A stretch of 64,000 nucleotides of DNA from an uncultured Blastocatellia bacterium (GCA_946480785.1 CAMLLD010000027.1:1-64000); one strand, 5' to 3'; counted from the first letter of the stretch, positions 9,440 to 19,349 are shown. Numbers and translations are program-made. Notes: generated by a model not told the origin, from the letters alone.

Positions 9440-9745
9440 CTAAGTCGCTTGTTTCCCTTCCTCGTCGATGCCGGCTATTGCCGACCGGGCAATCTCCAGT
9501 ATCGATTTGTCGGCGCTGCGAATGAGAAAACTGGTGTCGCGAACGGTGGTTATCACGCCGATCACGCCGCCGGTAGTGACGATGCGGTCGCCAATCTTTA
9601 AGTTGGCTATCGTGTCCTGAAGCTGCCGCTGTCGCCTTTGTTGAGGCCTTATTATTAGGAAGTAGAAGACCAGGATGATGAGCAGGATGGGCATCAACTG
9701 AATCAACCCGCCTGCACCGCCCTGGAAAAGTAGGAACGTAGTCAT
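9440..9745 (-). CDS. yajC: Preprotein translocase accessory subunit YajC
   Basis: This small protein (101 residues) has a single N-terminal membrane helix (about 15-31, ILLIILVFYFLIIRPQ). The conserved RPQQRRQRQ turn follows, then a KIGDRIVTTGGVIGVI cytosolic domain. YajC binds SecDF and its gene classically sits between tgt and secD, exactly as here. Length and motif both fit the family. Confidence 0.96.
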   Translation of the reverse strand: MTTFLLFQGGAGGLIQLMPILLIILVFYFLIIRPQQRRQRQLQDTIANLKIGDRIVTTGGVIGVITTVRDTSFLIRSADKSILEIARSAIAGIDEEGKQAT

Positions 9746-9784
9746 TTGTTATTGAACAAACAGACGCGGCCAGCTCGCGAACCT

Positions 9785-10978
9785 TTATTCACCATTCGCA
9801 CCCAGCCGCTCGGTGAACTCTCGCCGAAATTTTGGGAAATCGCCAGACCGGATAGATTGCCTCACACCTCGCATGGTGTCAAGGAAGAACGCCAGATTGT
9901 GGTGGGTCAATAAGATGCTCGCCAGCATCTCGCCGCTGAGGTAAAGATGCCGTAAATACGAGCGCGTGTGACGCCGACAGACGGAACAGTTGCACGACTC
10001 GTCGAGCGGTCGCTGGTCCTTCGTCCATTGCGCGTTCTTGATGTTCAACTTGCCGCGCGACGTGAACGCCTGCCCCGTGCGGCCGTTGCGAGTCGGCAGG
10101 ACACAGTCGAACATGTCAACACCGCGAGCGACGGCTTCGATTAGATCTTCGGGAGTGCCGACGCCCATCAGATAACGCGGGTGGTCGTGCGGCATACGCG
10201 GCGCGATGTCGTCGATGACTTCAAACATGACCGACTTCTCTTCGCCGACGCTCAACCCGCCGATCGCGTAGCCGTCAAAGCCGATCTCGACGGTTTGTTC
10301 GAGGCTGCGGCGGCGCAGATCGAGATGACCTGCGCCCTGGACGATGCCAAACAGCGCTTGTTGTCCGCTGACTTCGCTATTTTCAGCCGTCTCGACACGA
10401 CCGGTGTCAGCACCTTCTTCCTGAAGCCGATCGAATGCCACTCGCGAGCGTCGCGCCCAGCGCGCTGTCAGTTCCATGCTGCGTTCGGTTTCTTCGTGCG
10501 TCGCCTGTCCCGGCGCGCACTCGTCAAAGACCATCACGATATCGGACCCGAGCGCGGCCTGCACTTCCATCGACACCTCGGGCGACAGAAATTTCCGCGA
10601 GCCGTCGACGTGCGAGCGAAACTCCGTTCCCTCTTCACTAATCTTCCGCAGATCGCCCAGACTCCAGACCTGAAAGCCGCCCGAATCTGTGAGCAACGCA
10701 CGGTCCCAGCCGATGAAGCGATGCAGACCGCCGGCGGATCTGATCACATCAATGCCGGGCCGCAGCCAAAGATGGTAGGTATTGCCGAGAATGATCTTCG
10801 CGTCCAAGTCAGCCGATTCGAGTTCTTCGAAGCGAATGCCTTTGACCGTGCCGGCAGTGCCGACGGGCATAAACACCGGCGTCTCGATCCGGCCGCGCCG
10901 CGTCGTGATCACACCCGCGCGCGCCGCGCCGTCCTGAGCTTCGACTTTGAAACTAAGCGGAAAAAGAGTTGACTTCAT
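9785..10978 (-). CDS. tgt: Queuine tRNA-ribosyltransferase (tRNA-guanine transglycosylase)
   Basis: The enzyme exchanges guanine-34 for preQ1 in GUN-anticodon tRNAs on the queuosine pathway. Visible motifs are LTDSGGFQ (substrate-binding Asp), the FDCVLPTRNGRTG segment with the nucleophile Asp and specificity loop, and the zinc site CNCSVCRRHTR followed by a conserved His. The product is 397 residues, slightly above the usual ~375 because of a short acidic insert near residues 190-205. It is the first gene of the tgt-yajC-secDF block. No queA lies upstream; a divergent gene begins only 60 bp away. Confidence 0.97.
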   Translation of the reverse strand: MKSTLFPLSFKVEAQDGAARAGVITTRRGRIETPVFMPVGTAGTVKGIRFEELESADLDAKIILGNTYHLWLRPGIDVIRSAGGLHRFIGWDRALLTDSGGFQVWSLGDLRKISEEGTEFRSHVDGSRKFLSPEVSMEVQAALGSDIVMVFDECAPGQATHEETERSMELTARWARRSRVAFDRLQEEGADTGRVETAENSEVSGQQALFGIVQGAGHLDLRRRSLEQTVEIGFDGYAIGGLSVGEEKSVMFEVIDDIAPRMPHDHPRYLMGVGTPEDLIEAVARGVDMFDCVLPTRNGRTGQAFTSRGKLNIKNAQWTKDQRPLDESCNCSVCRRHTRSYLRHLYLSGEMLASILLTHHNLAFFLDTMRGVRQSIRSGDFPKFRREFTERLGANGE

Positions 10979-11038
10979 TATGAAAGTGAAATAAGGTGCG
11001 CGCCGCTTTCGCAGAGACGGCTATTCCCCCGAGCCTTG

Positions 11039-12232
11039 ATGAGAATCATATTTATAATCTGCTTCGTAGTTGCCCTCGTCCTGTTCTATTCGGTCTCGGG
11101 CCTGACTCAGGAAGACTCCCGACCAACGGCAATCAGCTCAAGAATCGCAGAATTAACTCCACCTGACAAAGACGTCCCCGATAATCCGATTGTGCTTGCC
11201 GATGAGATCCGGCAGATCAACGAGGAGCTCGACGAGACACGCAAGTCGGAGGATTCGCTCCAACGACAGATCAAGAGCCTGAACTCAACGAAGGACCGCG
11301 CGAACAAGACGCTACAAGAAATCGTCAACCTTGACTGCAATGCCTCGCCGGCAAATCTTCCCTCGCTCATGGATGAACTCGATCGCGTGGCTCGCCCCCT
11401 CGCAAATCCACTCGACGACGAGACCATCAGCCCCTGGGCCAACGTTTCGACGCGAGACATCCGCACTCTCTCGCCCAAGGATCAGTGCGAGAAACTGAAA
11501 ACGATAACCGCGGATCCGGACCTCGCGACGTTCATCGACAAACAGCAGACGCAACTTGCCGAACTCAAGAACGTGACCGACCAATTGCTCGAAGCATTGC
11601 AAAAACGCCGGGCTGCGCTAGTCACGCATAATCAAGTCGCGGAAACGAAGCAGGACATCTTCCAGTATCTGTGGGTAATCATCGGCGTCATCGGTCTACT
11701 CAGCATCGGCACGATCTTCGTCATCAAGTCGTTTCCGCCGGAGCTGCAGCAACAGTGGGTCGCATCCGGACAAGTCATTCAGTTTGTGACCGTGATGATC
11801 CTGTTGAGCGTCATCATGGCGCTGGGGCTCGCGTCGATCCTGAAGGAGAACACGCTCGGCACACTGCTCGGTGGAATTGCCGGTTATGTTTTGTCGCAAG
11901 GTGTCGGCCGAGCAGCCGCACAAGCGGTGAAAGAAGGAATACTTCGCGGCGGACAACTTCAGGGCGCCGCAGCATCAACGCCGCCCACCCTCGCCGCGGT
12001 CACGCCGAACACTGGTCCAGCCGCGGGTGGCACCGCTGTCATCATCACGGGCACGAACCTTGACTCGATAATGTCAGTGACCTTCGACGGAGCGCCGGCG
12101 ACGATCACCCATCAAACACCCAGCGCTCTCGAAGTCACGACGCCCGCCGGTCAAGCCGGTGTCGCAGACGTGGTAGTCACTACGAGAGACGGACACACGC
12201 TGACGTCCACCTGCGTTTTCACTTACATCTAA
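11039..12232 (+). CDS. Membrane protein with C-terminal IPT/TIG domain
   Basis: I do not recognise the whole protein (397 residues from ATG 11039; TTG one codon upstream). It has an N-terminal signal or anchor, then a region with coiled-coil character (about 50-95 and 165-200). A pair of membrane helices follows at about 208-232 and 248-270, then a Gly/Ala-rich hydrophobic stretch. The last ~80 residues form an IPT/TIG immunoglobulin-like fold (VTPNTGPAAGGTAVIITGTNL). It is divergent from tgt, with which it shares a 60-bp promoter region, and its stop overlaps the convergent der stop by 4 bp. An envelope-bound adhesion or scaffold role is a guess from the domain only. Confidence 0.75.
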   Translation: MRIIFIICFVVALVLFYSVSGLTQEDSRPTAISSRIAELTPPDKDVPDNPIVLADEIRQINEELDETRKSEDSLQRQIKSLNSTKDRANKTLQEIVNLDCNASPANLPSLMDELDRVARPLANPLDDETISPWANVSTRDIRTLSPKDQCEKLKTITADPDLATFIDKQQTQLAELKNVTDQLLEALQKRRAALVTHNQVAETKQDIFQYLWVIIGVIGLLSIGTIFVIKSFPPELQQQWVASGQVIQFVTVMILLSVIMALGLASILKENTLGTLLGGIAGYVLSQGVGRAAAQAVKEGILRGGQLQGAAASTPPTLAAVTPNTGPAAGGTAVIITGTNLDSIMSVTFDGAPATITHQTPSALEVTTPAGQAGVADVVVTTRDGHTLTSTCVFTYI

Positions 12233-13593
12233 TCGCTGCGGCGTTTCGCTTTCTTGTGCTTCTCGATGATCTTCAGCGGCGTCGCGAAGAAGTCGAACTC
12301 CTCACGCAGGCGATTCAACAAGTAACGCTCGTACGAAAAATGCAGTCCCGGTTTGCCGCCTGAAGTGAACACGACAAACTTCGGCGGCCGCACGCCCACC
12401 TGCGTCAGATACTGAACTTTCAAACGTGAAAACCCGCTGCGGCCGGGTGTTGGCGCAGTGCCGCCGCGCGGTTGCGCGATCGCGCGTTCGAAGAAATCGT
12501 TCAACTGCGCTGTGGGGACGCGACGATTACGCGCCTCATCCGCACGCGCCACCAACGGCAGGATTCGTTCGACGCGTTGTCCCGTCAACGCGGAGATCGT
12601 GATTACCGGCGCCCACTCCAGAAACTTCATCTTGTCGCGCAAGCCGCGTTCGAACTCCGCCGCCGTATTCGTCTCTTTCTCCGCGAGCGCGTCCCACTTG
12701 TTCACCGCGATGATGATCGAACAGCCGGCGTCAACCGCATAACCCGCGATGTTTGCGTCGAGCGCCGTCACACCTTCAATCGCATCGATCAAGACAATCG
12801 CCACGTCCGCGCGTTCGAGACTCTTACGCGCCATGATGACCGACAACTTCTCGGCCATCTCGTCAGTCTTTCCCTTGCGCCGTATTCCCGCCGTATCGAT
12901 TAGTCGAAACTTTCGCTCGGGCGTCTCGAGCAGCGTGTCGATCGCATCGCGCGTCGTTCCCGCAACCGGCGACACGATCACGCGATCTTCCCCGAGCAGT
13001 CGATTCAACAACGACGACTTCCCCACATTCGGCCGGCCCACGATCGCGAGATTCAACTCCCTTTCTTCCTCGCTGTCATCCACGTTCATCTGTGGCAACA
13101 ACTCCACAGCGCCGTCCAACAGCTCGCCGATCCCGATCCCCTGCTCCGCCGACACCGGATACACGCCTTCAAACCCAAACTGATAAAACTCCGTGCTCTC
13201 GCTCTCGAGACTCGACGAATCAGTCTTATTCGCCGCGACCAGCACCGGTTTGCCCGTTTCGCGCAACAGTCCCGCGAGTTCTTCGTCGAGCTGCGTGATT
13301 CCCTTGCGCGCGTCGACGACCCAGATCAGCAGTTGCGACTCTTCAATAGCTTTGCCCGCCTGTTTGAAGATGTTCGCCGGGATGACTGCGTCGTCGTCCG
13401 GCACGATGCCGCCCGTATCGATCAGCGAAAACTTCGTCCCCGACCATTCGACCTCGCCGTAGATGCGATCGCGCGTGATCCCCGGCTCGTCGCCGACGAT
13501 TGCGCGCCGCTGTCCAATGAGACGATTGAACAGCGTCGACTTCCCCACATTCGGACGGCCCACGATGGCCACCATGGCTCGCTTTGTTTCCAT
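12229..13593 (-). CDS. der: Ribosome biogenesis GTPase Der (EngA)
   Basis: This double-GTPase protein is needed for 50S subunit maturation. Two complete G domains are visible: GRPNVGKST near the N-terminus with DTGGIV and NKTD, and GRPNVGKSS near residue 187 with DTAGI and NKWD. A C-terminal KH-like domain ends the protein. Its 454 residues are normal for Der. The gene is convergent with the IPT/TIG gene and divergent from the small exported protein at 13686. Confidence 0.97.
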   Translation of the reverse strand: METKRAMVAIVGRPNVGKSTLFNRLIGQRRAIVGDEPGITRDRIYGEVEWSGTKFSLIDTGGIVPDDDAVIPANIFKQAGKAIEESQLLIWVVDARKGITQLDEELAGLLRETGKPVLVAANKTDSSSLESESTEFYQFGFEGVYPVSAEQGIGIGELLDGAVELLPQMNVDDSEEERELNLAIVGRPNVGKSSLLNRLLGEDRVIVSPVAGTTRDAIDTLLETPERKFRLIDTAGIRRKGKTDEMAEKLSVIMARKSLERADVAIVLIDAIEGVTALDANIAGYAVDAGCSIIIAVNKWDALAEKETNTAAEFERGLRDKMKFLEWAPVITISALTGQRVERILPLVARADEARNRRVPTAQLNDFFERAIAQPRGGTAPTPGRSGFSRLKVQYLTQVGVRPPKFVVFTSGGKPGLHFSYERYLLNRLREEFDFFATPLKIIEKHKKAKRRSD

Positions 13594-13685
13594 CAGAGGC
13601 TGCTAGCTTACAGGGCGTTCTAATCCGGCATCAATCCGTGGTATAAGCCTCTAGTCTTTGAGTTCGCTTTGAAAGGGACTTCCGT

Positions 13686-14264
13686 ATGAAACGGTTTCTC
13701 GCAATTCTACTTACCACTCTGGCCTTGAGTTTTGCTCTCAGCGCCCAGGAACACACAAGACGCCCACCGGCTACGACGACCCCGGCGAGACCGACAGCGA
13801 CGCCCGTTCCCGTCGATAACGGTGGTTGGGTGCGCTACAACTCAGTGACCGGCCGGTTCTCCGTCCTGATGCCGGAGACTCCAGAAGAGAAAACTGAAAC
13901 AGAACAGAGCGATCACGGGCCGTACACGACGCACCTCTTTGTCGTACGCGACACGAAGAACGTCTACCTGATTGGCTGGGTCGACTACGATCCGAGCTTC
14001 AATTTCAATCGCCAGGCCGAACTGGAAGCCAACCGCGACAACTTCGTCAAAGGCATCAAGGCCACGCTCGTTTCCACGCGCTCGCTGAATCTCGACGGCT
14101 ATCCGGCGCTCGAGTTCTCGGCGGAGACAGAGGATCGTACGTTTCAGTCGCGCGTCTACATGGTCGGACGCCGGCCTTATCAGATCGTAATTGGCACTCC
14201 GAAGGACGAACCTGACGCCGTGTCGACGAACAGGTTTTTCAGTTCTTTCAAAGTAAGTCCGTAG
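13686..14264 (+). CDS. Exported protein of unknown function, PsbP-like in appearance
   Basis: The 192-residue product has a clear signal peptide (cleavage likely after SALSAQ, near residue 21) and a Thr/Pro-rich linker about 24-46. A single alpha/beta domain follows, beginning with WVRYNSVTGRFSVLMPETPE. That opening and the later DGYPALEFSAE and RVYMVGRRPYQIVIG strands resemble small exported PsbP/DUF1795-type domains, but I cannot assign a family. The ribosome site AAGGGA precedes the ATG. It lies just upstream of the amidase gene on the same strand. Confidence 0.75.
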   Translation: MKRFLAILLTTLALSFALSAQEHTRRPPATTTPARPTATPVPVDNGGWVRYNSVTGRFSVLMPETPEEKTETEQSDHGPYTTHLFVVRDTKNVYLIGWVDYDPSFNFNRQAELEANRDNFVKGIKATLVSTRSLNLDGYPALEFSAETEDRTFQSRVYMVGRRPYQIVIGTPKDEPDAVSTNRFFSSFKVSP

Positions 14265-14305
14265 TTAAGTTTTTATCTAAGTCACACAATTAAAGGACGA
14301 CGCTG

Positions 14306-15898
14306 ATGAAGCGTAGAGACTTTCTGCACACCAGCGCGGCAGCGAGTGTGCTGGCAATTGCCAGGCCCACGTCTGCCCTGACGCCGCCAGCCTTCGAGCT
14401 CGATGAGCTGACGATCACCGAGCTGCAACAGGGACTGCAATCAGGCAAGTATTCGTCTCGCTCGCTGGTCGAGAAGTACAGTAATCGGATCAATGACATC
14501 GATCGTCGTGGCCCAACACTGCGTTCAGTGATCGAGCTCAACCCCGATGCTGAGTCGATCGCCGCGGCGCTCGATCGCGAGCGCAAGGAACGCGGCGCGC
14601 GTGGTCCACTGCACGGCATTCCGATCCTGATCAAAGACAACATCGACACGCACGATCGCATGATGACCACCGCGGGCTCGCTCGCTTTGGAAGGCGCGAA
14701 ACCGTTGCAGGACGCATCTGTCGCAAAGAAACTGCGCGATGCGGGCGCGGTGATTCTCGGCAAGACGAATCTCAGCGAGTGGGCCAACTTCCGTTCGTCG
14801 AAATCGTCGAGCGGTTGGAGCGGCCGCGGCGGACAAACGAAGAATCCGTACGCGCTCGATCGAAATCCGTGCGGGTCGAGCTCGGGATCGGGTGCGGCGG
14901 CAGCGGCGAACCTTTGCGCGGCAGCGATCGGCACCGAAACCGATGGTTCTGTTGTTTGTCCTTCCTCAGCGAATTCTCTGGTTGGGATCAAGCCGACAGT
15001 CGGGCTTGTGAGTCGCGCGGGGATCATTCCGATCTCGCATAGCCAGGACACGGCTGGACCGATGGCGCGCACGGTTACAGATGCCGCGATACTGCTCGGC
15101 GCTTTGACGGGTGAAGACGCGCGCGATCCGATGACGAGAGAAAGCCGCGGCAAAGCAGCCACTGATTATACGAAGTTTCTCGACCGGGACGGTTTGCGCG
15201 GAATGCGCATCGGCGTCGCGCGCAAACACTTTGGTTTCAGTGACCGCGTTGACAAGCTCATGGACGATCACATCGCGGCGATGAAGCGTCTCGGCGCGGT
15301 GTTTATCGATCCGGCTGACATTCCGACGACGGGCAAGTTCGACGCCTCGGAGTTTGACGTTTTGTTGTATGAGTTCAAGGCCGACTTGAATACCTATCTC
15401 GCTGGACTTGGACCATCCGCGCCGATGCGTTCGCTGCAGGACGTGATCGCCTTCAACGAGCGCAATCGCGATCGCGAGATGCCCTACTTCGGTCAGGACA
15501 TCATGGAGAAAGCGCAGGCGAAAGGACCACTCACGAGCAAGGCGTACATCGCGGCGCTGAACAAGAACCATCTGCTGTCGCGCACGCAGGGCATCGACTT
15601 CATCATGCGCAAGCACCAGCTCGACGCGTTGATGGCACCGACTGGTGGACCACCGTGGCCCACCGACTGGCTCAACGGCGATCACTTCACAGGCGGTTAT
15701 TCAACGACGTCGGCGGTCGCTGGTTATCCACACGTCACCGTGCCGGCAGGTTATGTTTTCGGTATGCCGGTTGGGCTTTCGTTCTTCGGCGGCGCGTACA
15801 GCGAAGGAAAGTTGATCAAGATGGCTTACGCTTTCGAACAGGCGACGAAAGCGCGGCGCACGCCGAAGTTTTTACCGTCCGTGGATTTTTCCTCATGA
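14306..15898 (+). CDS. Amidase signature family enzyme with Tat-like signal
   Basis: This 530-residue amidase begins MKRRDFLHTSAAASVL, a twin-arginine-type signal, so it should act outside the cytoplasm. The Ser-cisSer-Lys machinery is visible: Lys110 in LIKDN, the Gly/Ser-rich GSSSGSG at 190-196, and the nucleophile Ser215 in GTETDGSVVCPSS. Family members hydrolyse small amides or act like GatA. The export signal and absence of gatB/gatC argue against a tRNA amidotransferase role. Substrate unknown. Its stop overlaps the next start (ATGA), so the two are translationally coupled. Confidence 0.93.
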   Translation: MKRRDFLHTSAAASVLAIARPTSALTPPAFELDELTITELQQGLQSGKYSSRSLVEKYSNRINDIDRRGPTLRSVIELNPDAESIAAALDRERKERGARGPLHGIPILIKDNIDTHDRMMTTAGSLALEGAKPLQDASVAKKLRDAGAVILGKTNLSEWANFRSSKSSSGWSGRGGQTKNPYALDRNPCGSSSGSGAAAAANLCAAAIGTETDGSVVCPSSANSLVGIKPTVGLVSRAGIIPISHSQDTAGPMARTVTDAAILLGALTGEDARDPMTRESRGKAATDYTKFLDRDGLRGMRIGVARKHFGFSDRVDKLMDDHIAAMKRLGAVFIDPADIPTTGKFDASEFDVLLYEFKADLNTYLAGLGPSAPMRSLQDVIAFNERNRDREMPYFGQDIMEKAQAKGPLTSKAYIAALNKNHLLSRTQGIDFIMRKHQLDALMAPTGGPPWPTDWLNGDHFTGGYSTTSAVAGYPHVTVPAGYVFGMPVGLSFFGGAYSEGKLIKMAYAFEQATKARRTPKFLPSVDFSS

Positions 15899-16509
15899 CA
15901 AAGAAGACTGTGTACAGCGTTCATCCCGGTGTGTTGATGACGCAGAAGTGGATCTCCGAGCTGAAAAGGAAGAGCGGCCGTTCGCTCGAAGAGTGGCTCA
16001 AGCTCATCAAGAAAGAAGGTCCGGCGGAAGAGAAGGAACGCCGTGACTGGCTCCGCGAGAAGCACGGTCAGAACACGATGACGGCGACGTGGCTGGCTGA
16101 ACGTTCGGTCGGTAAAGGCGCGGAGATGGAGGATCCGGATCTCTATCTCGCAGCGGCGGAACGCGACGTCGATAAGATGTTCTCCGGCGGCAAGGCGCAC
16201 CTGCGTCCTGTTTATGACGCGTTGTTGAAAGTGGGGTTGAAAGTAGGCAGAGAGGCGAAGGCGTGTCCGTGTACCACCATCGTGCCGCTATATCGCAATC
16301 ACGTGTTTGCGCAAATCAAGCCGGCGACGCAAACGCGCATCGATATGGGCTTCGCGCTCGGCGACATGAAACCGACCGGGCGGTTGATCGACACCGGCGG
16401 CTTTGCCAAGAAGGATCGCATCACTCATCGGATAGCTATCTCTTCACTGGACGACATCGACGACGAAGTGAAACACTGGCTCAAGGTCGCATACGATCGC
16501 GACGCTTAA
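15895..16509 (+). CDS. DUF4287 and DUF5655 domain protein
   Basis: This 204-residue cytosolic protein starts at the ATG that overlaps the amidase stop (ATGA at 15895-15898). The N-terminal part (about 1-65) resembles DUF4287, with the SGRSLEEWLKLIK and NTMTATWLAE segments. The C-terminal part (about 80-204) resembles DUF5655, with CPCTTIVPLYRNHVFAQIKP and DMGFALGDMKPTGRL. The function of these domains is not established. Longer upstream frames exist but lie inside the amidase gene, so I reject them as the start. Confidence 0.88.
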   Translation: MTKKTVYSVHPGVLMTQKWISELKRKSGRSLEEWLKLIKKEGPAEEKERRDWLREKHGQNTMTATWLAERSVGKGAEMEDPDLYLAAAERDVDKMFSGGKAHLRPVYDALLKVGLKVGREAKACPCTTIVPLYRNHVFAQIKPATQTRIDMGFALGDMKPTGRLIDTGGFAKKDRITHRIAISSLDDIDDEVKHWLKVAYDRDA

Positions 16510-16530
16510 ATTCGTTTATTCAATTCAACT

Positions 16531-16929
16531 ATGCCAACCTCACCTGGTATCGAACTCGGCAAGTTAGGCGAGCAGTACGCCGCCGCCTATCTCGAACAAC
16601 TCGGCTATCAACTCGTCGCGGCGAACTTCACGCTGCCTGTGGGTCGCAACTTGCGCGGCGCAGTCGTAACCGCCGAGATCGATCTCGTCGCTTACGACCA
16701 CCACACACTCTGCTTTATCGAAGTAAAAACGCGCGCCTCAGACTGGTTCGCACCGCCGCAAGCAAACATCGATCGACGCAAGCAACGCCAACTCGCCCGC
16801 GCCGCTCGTGCCTACCGTGAACTGTTCGCTCTCGAAAACCATCCCTACCGCTTCGATGTGGTCACCGTGCTGTTAAGCGATCCCACATCGCCGCACGTCG
16901 ATCTCCTCCGCAACTACTTCACGCTTTGA
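16531..16929 (+). CDS. YraN family (UPF0102) nuclease-like protein
   Basis: This 132-residue protein has the restriction-endonuclease-like fold pattern of YraN: an N-terminal helix with GKLGEQYAAAYLE, Asp51 in the AEIDLVAYD strand, and Glu64 and Lys66 in CFIEVKTR. Together these form the PD-(D/E)XK site. Family members are proposed to act on DNA, perhaps Holliday-junction-like structures, but the role is unproven. It has a 9-residue insertion before the Asp strand relative to the shortest members. It is convergent with the S9 peptidase, overlapping it by 16 bp. Confidence 0.9.
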   Translation: MPTSPGIELGKLGEQYAAAYLEQLGYQLVAANFTLPVGRNLRGAVVTAEIDLVAYDHHTLCFIEVKTRASDWFAPPQANIDRRKQRQLARAARAYRELFALENHPYRFDVVTVLLSDPTSPHVDLLRNYFTL

Positions 16930-19349
16930 TCCGTCGCGTCTGGTTTAGTACGTGGCGGCGCGTTCTTCACATACTTATCAAACCAACTGATCATCTCGTA
17001 AAGCACGTGCTCGATGCTCTCGCGCCCGGCGTAGCCGTGCGCTTCATGCGGCAACATCACGAGGCGCACCGTCGCGCCGTTTCCCTTCATCGCCTGGTAC
17101 ATGCGTTCCGACTGAATCGGAAACGTGCCGCTGTTGTCGTCTGCTTCGCCGTGAATCATCAGCAGCGGTTCGTTGATCTTCGACGCATACATGAACGGCG
17201 ACACCTTTAAATAAAGCTCCGGCGCTTCCCAAATCGTGCGGCGCTCGCTCTGAAAACCAAACGGCGTGAGCGTCCGGTTGTACGCGCCGCTGCGCGCGAT
17301 ACCGGCACGAAACAGATCCGAATGGGCCAGCAGGTTCGCCGTCATGAACGCGCCGTAACTATGACCACCAACACCGACACGATCAGGATCGGTGACGCCC
17401 ATCTCAACCGCTTTGTCGATCGCCGCCTTCGCGCTCATCACGATCTGTTCGATGTAAGTGTTGTTGACAGTTTCGGGCGAACCGACCACCGGCATCGTCG
17501 CGTTGTCGAGCACCGCGTAACCTTCCAGTAGGAAGAACAGATGTGATGGTCCAACGATCAACGTGGCGCGCTGCGTCGAGCCCGTGATCTGTCCGGCGGT
17601 GTTGGCGTCGTTGAACTCGAGTGGATAAGCCCACACCACGGTTGGGAGTTTGGTTCCCTCTTTGTAGTTCGGCGGCAGGTAGAGTGTGAACGAACACTGC
17701 ACGCCATCAGCGCGTTTGTAAGTGACCAATTGCTTTTTGATGCCGCGCAACTGTGGCGTCGCATCGGGAAACTTCGTGAGGGCGCGCGCTTGCGTGTTGT
17801 CACCGCTGGCGCGAACAAAATAGTTTGGCGCTTCGGTGGGCGACTCGCGTCGCGTGAGAAACTGTTTAGCGTCATTATCGAGCAACGCGACGAGTGTTTC
17901 ATATGCGTTAGCGTCGCTGCGGAAGAGACGCTCCGACTTCAGCGTTTGCAGATTGAAGCGATCGAGGAACGGGCGATCGCCTTCCGGCGATGCACCTGCC
18001 CCCGCGAGAAAGATCCAGTCGCCGTTCTGCATGATCGCGCGTTGGCCGCTAAGACCGCGCGTGATCGGCGTGCCCGGATCGTTGTAACGATCCTGTTGGT
18101 TGCGGCTCCAGATCAACTTCGGCGAGGCTTCCGGCTTGTCCGGATCGATCGCAAACGTGCGCAGCCAACGCTTGTCGCGATCGTAGTCGGAAACGAAGAG
18201 CAAACCTTTCTCAGTGAAAGCCCCACCGCTGAAGCGTTGCTCGGTTTTGAAGATCTCGACCGGCTGGCTCGTGAACGGCGCTTTGAGCATCAGGATCTGA
18301 TCGCGATACGGCACCTTCTTTTTCGGATCGCCGTTGTCGAGCGCCTTCACCCACACGAGCGTCGCCGGCTCTGTCGGCCGCCACTGCGGCGCACGTGGAC
18401 CAGTGATCACGCCGTCAATCGGCACTTGATCGGCGAGTGGCAAACTCGCGAGTTTGTAGACCGGCTTGCCTTTCGTGTCCCACACTTCGAGATCTTTCGG
18501 AAACGCGAAATCCGGGAAGAGATACGAGAACGGCCGGTGCGCGCGCGTGACGAGAAGATAATGACCGTCGGGCGCGACATCGACGTCCTGAAAGATCCCC
18601 GCCTGACCGATGGGCGTCGTCTTACCCGTCATCGGATCGACGAACGCGAGTTGCGACGTGGCGTAATACTCGAAGAGGTCTTCGTCGTGCGGCGTCTTCA
18701 ACATGTCTTCGAACGTTCTGATTGGACCAGGACGGCCCGAGCTCTCCTGCGTGTTTGGTTCGGTCGGCACGACTGGCTCCGCGGGCGCTGGACCACGCGC
18801 CGGCGGCACGAGTTGGACCAGGAGCGTGCGGTTGTCGGGCATCCACGTGAGCGGGTTGCCGAGCACTGAATTGATCTGCACGCCTTTGACGTTGTGAATC
18901 TTGCCGGTGGCGGCGTCGCCCACCCACAGCTCGACTCGCGTTGGCGTCGTGTTGAGGAAGGCGAAGTGTTTGCCGTCCTCGCTCCAGTCGAGGCCGCTGA
19001 TCTTCGCGCCGGGTGGCACGTCAATCTTCACTTCCGCACCGTCGGCGATGCGTTTGAGTGTGAGTCCGACCGCGTACTGCAAACGGTGCGGCGAGTTTGA
19101 GGCTGGATTGATGCGGCGGCCGGCTAGTCGCAACATCGGTTGCGCGAGATCCACGAGAGGCGGATAGCGCAGCGAGGTTGTGAGCAGCATGTTGTCGCGC
19201 GTCGGACTGACGGACGCGCCTGGCGTAACGGGCGCGTTAAGGATGTCGAGCACTTCTTTGGGTGGTTTTTTGTAACCCTGTTGGGCGAAAGCAGTAAGGG
19301 CCAATACAAAGATCACGGCCAGGGCCGGCAGTCGATTCTGAATTTTCAT
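16914..19349 (-). CDS. S9D-type glutamyl-endopeptidase-like prolyl oligopeptidase family protease
   Basis: This large exported serine peptidase (811 residues) has a signal peptide ending near AFAQQ, a beta-propeller region (about 60-560) and a C-terminal alpha/beta-hydrolase domain. The triad is visible: Ser664 in GGHSYGAF, an Asp at 737/738 in HGEADDNSG, and His771 in PHEAHGY. The segment IARSGAYNRTLTPFGFQ is close, from memory, to the plant chloroplast glutamyl endopeptidase, which points to the S9D subfamily and cleavage after Glu. This product is probably periplasmic. The gene is monocistronic between a convergent YraN and the tRNA cluster. Confidence 0.92.
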   Translation of the reverse strand: MKIQNRLPALAVIFVLALTAFAQQGYKKPPKEVLDILNAPVTPGASVSPTRDNMLLTTSLRYPPLVDLAQPMLRLAGRRINPASNSPHRLQYAVGLTLKRIADGAEVKIDVPPGAKISGLDWSEDGKHFAFLNTTPTRVELWVGDAATGKIHNVKGVQINSVLGNPLTWMPDNRTLLVQLVPPARGPAPAEPVVPTEPNTQESSGRPGPIRTFEDMLKTPHDEDLFEYYATSQLAFVDPMTGKTTPIGQAGIFQDVDVAPDGHYLLVTRAHRPFSYLFPDFAFPKDLEVWDTKGKPVYKLASLPLADQVPIDGVITGPRAPQWRPTEPATLVWVKALDNGDPKKKVPYRDQILMLKAPFTSQPVEIFKTEQRFSGGAFTEKGLLFVSDYDRDKRWLRTFAIDPDKPEASPKLIWSRNQQDRYNDPGTPITRGLSGQRAIMQNGDWIFLAGAGASPEGDRPFLDRFNLQTLKSERLFRSDANAYETLVALLDNDAKQFLTRRESPTEAPNYFVRASGDNTQARALTKFPDATPQLRGIKKQLVTYKRADGVQCSFTLYLPPNYKEGTKLPTVVWAYPLEFNDANTAGQITGSTQRATLIVGPSHLFFLLEGYAVLDNATMPVVGSPETVNNTYIEQIVMSAKAAIDKAVEMGVTDPDRVGVGGHSYGAFMTANLLAHSDLFRAGIARSGAYNRTLTPFGFQSERRTIWEAPELYLKVSPFMYASKINEPLLMIHGEADDNSGTFPIQSERMYQAMKGNGATVRLVMLPHEAHGYAGRESIEHVLYEMISWFDKYVKNAPPRTKPDATDQSVK

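Noticed and set aside
8434..9525. 363-codon plus-strand frame opposite secD
   Set aside because: The minus strand encodes an unambiguous SecD; the opposite frame is a composition artefact of high-GC coding DNA.
15655..15894. Longer N-terminus for the DUF4287/DUF5655 protein
   Set aside because: It lies wholly inside the amidase gene; the ATGA overlap gives a natural coupled start and a normal domain beginning.
17730..18869. 379-codon frame opposite the S9 peptidase
   Set aside because: Arg-rich, no domain, fully antisense to a complete enzyme.
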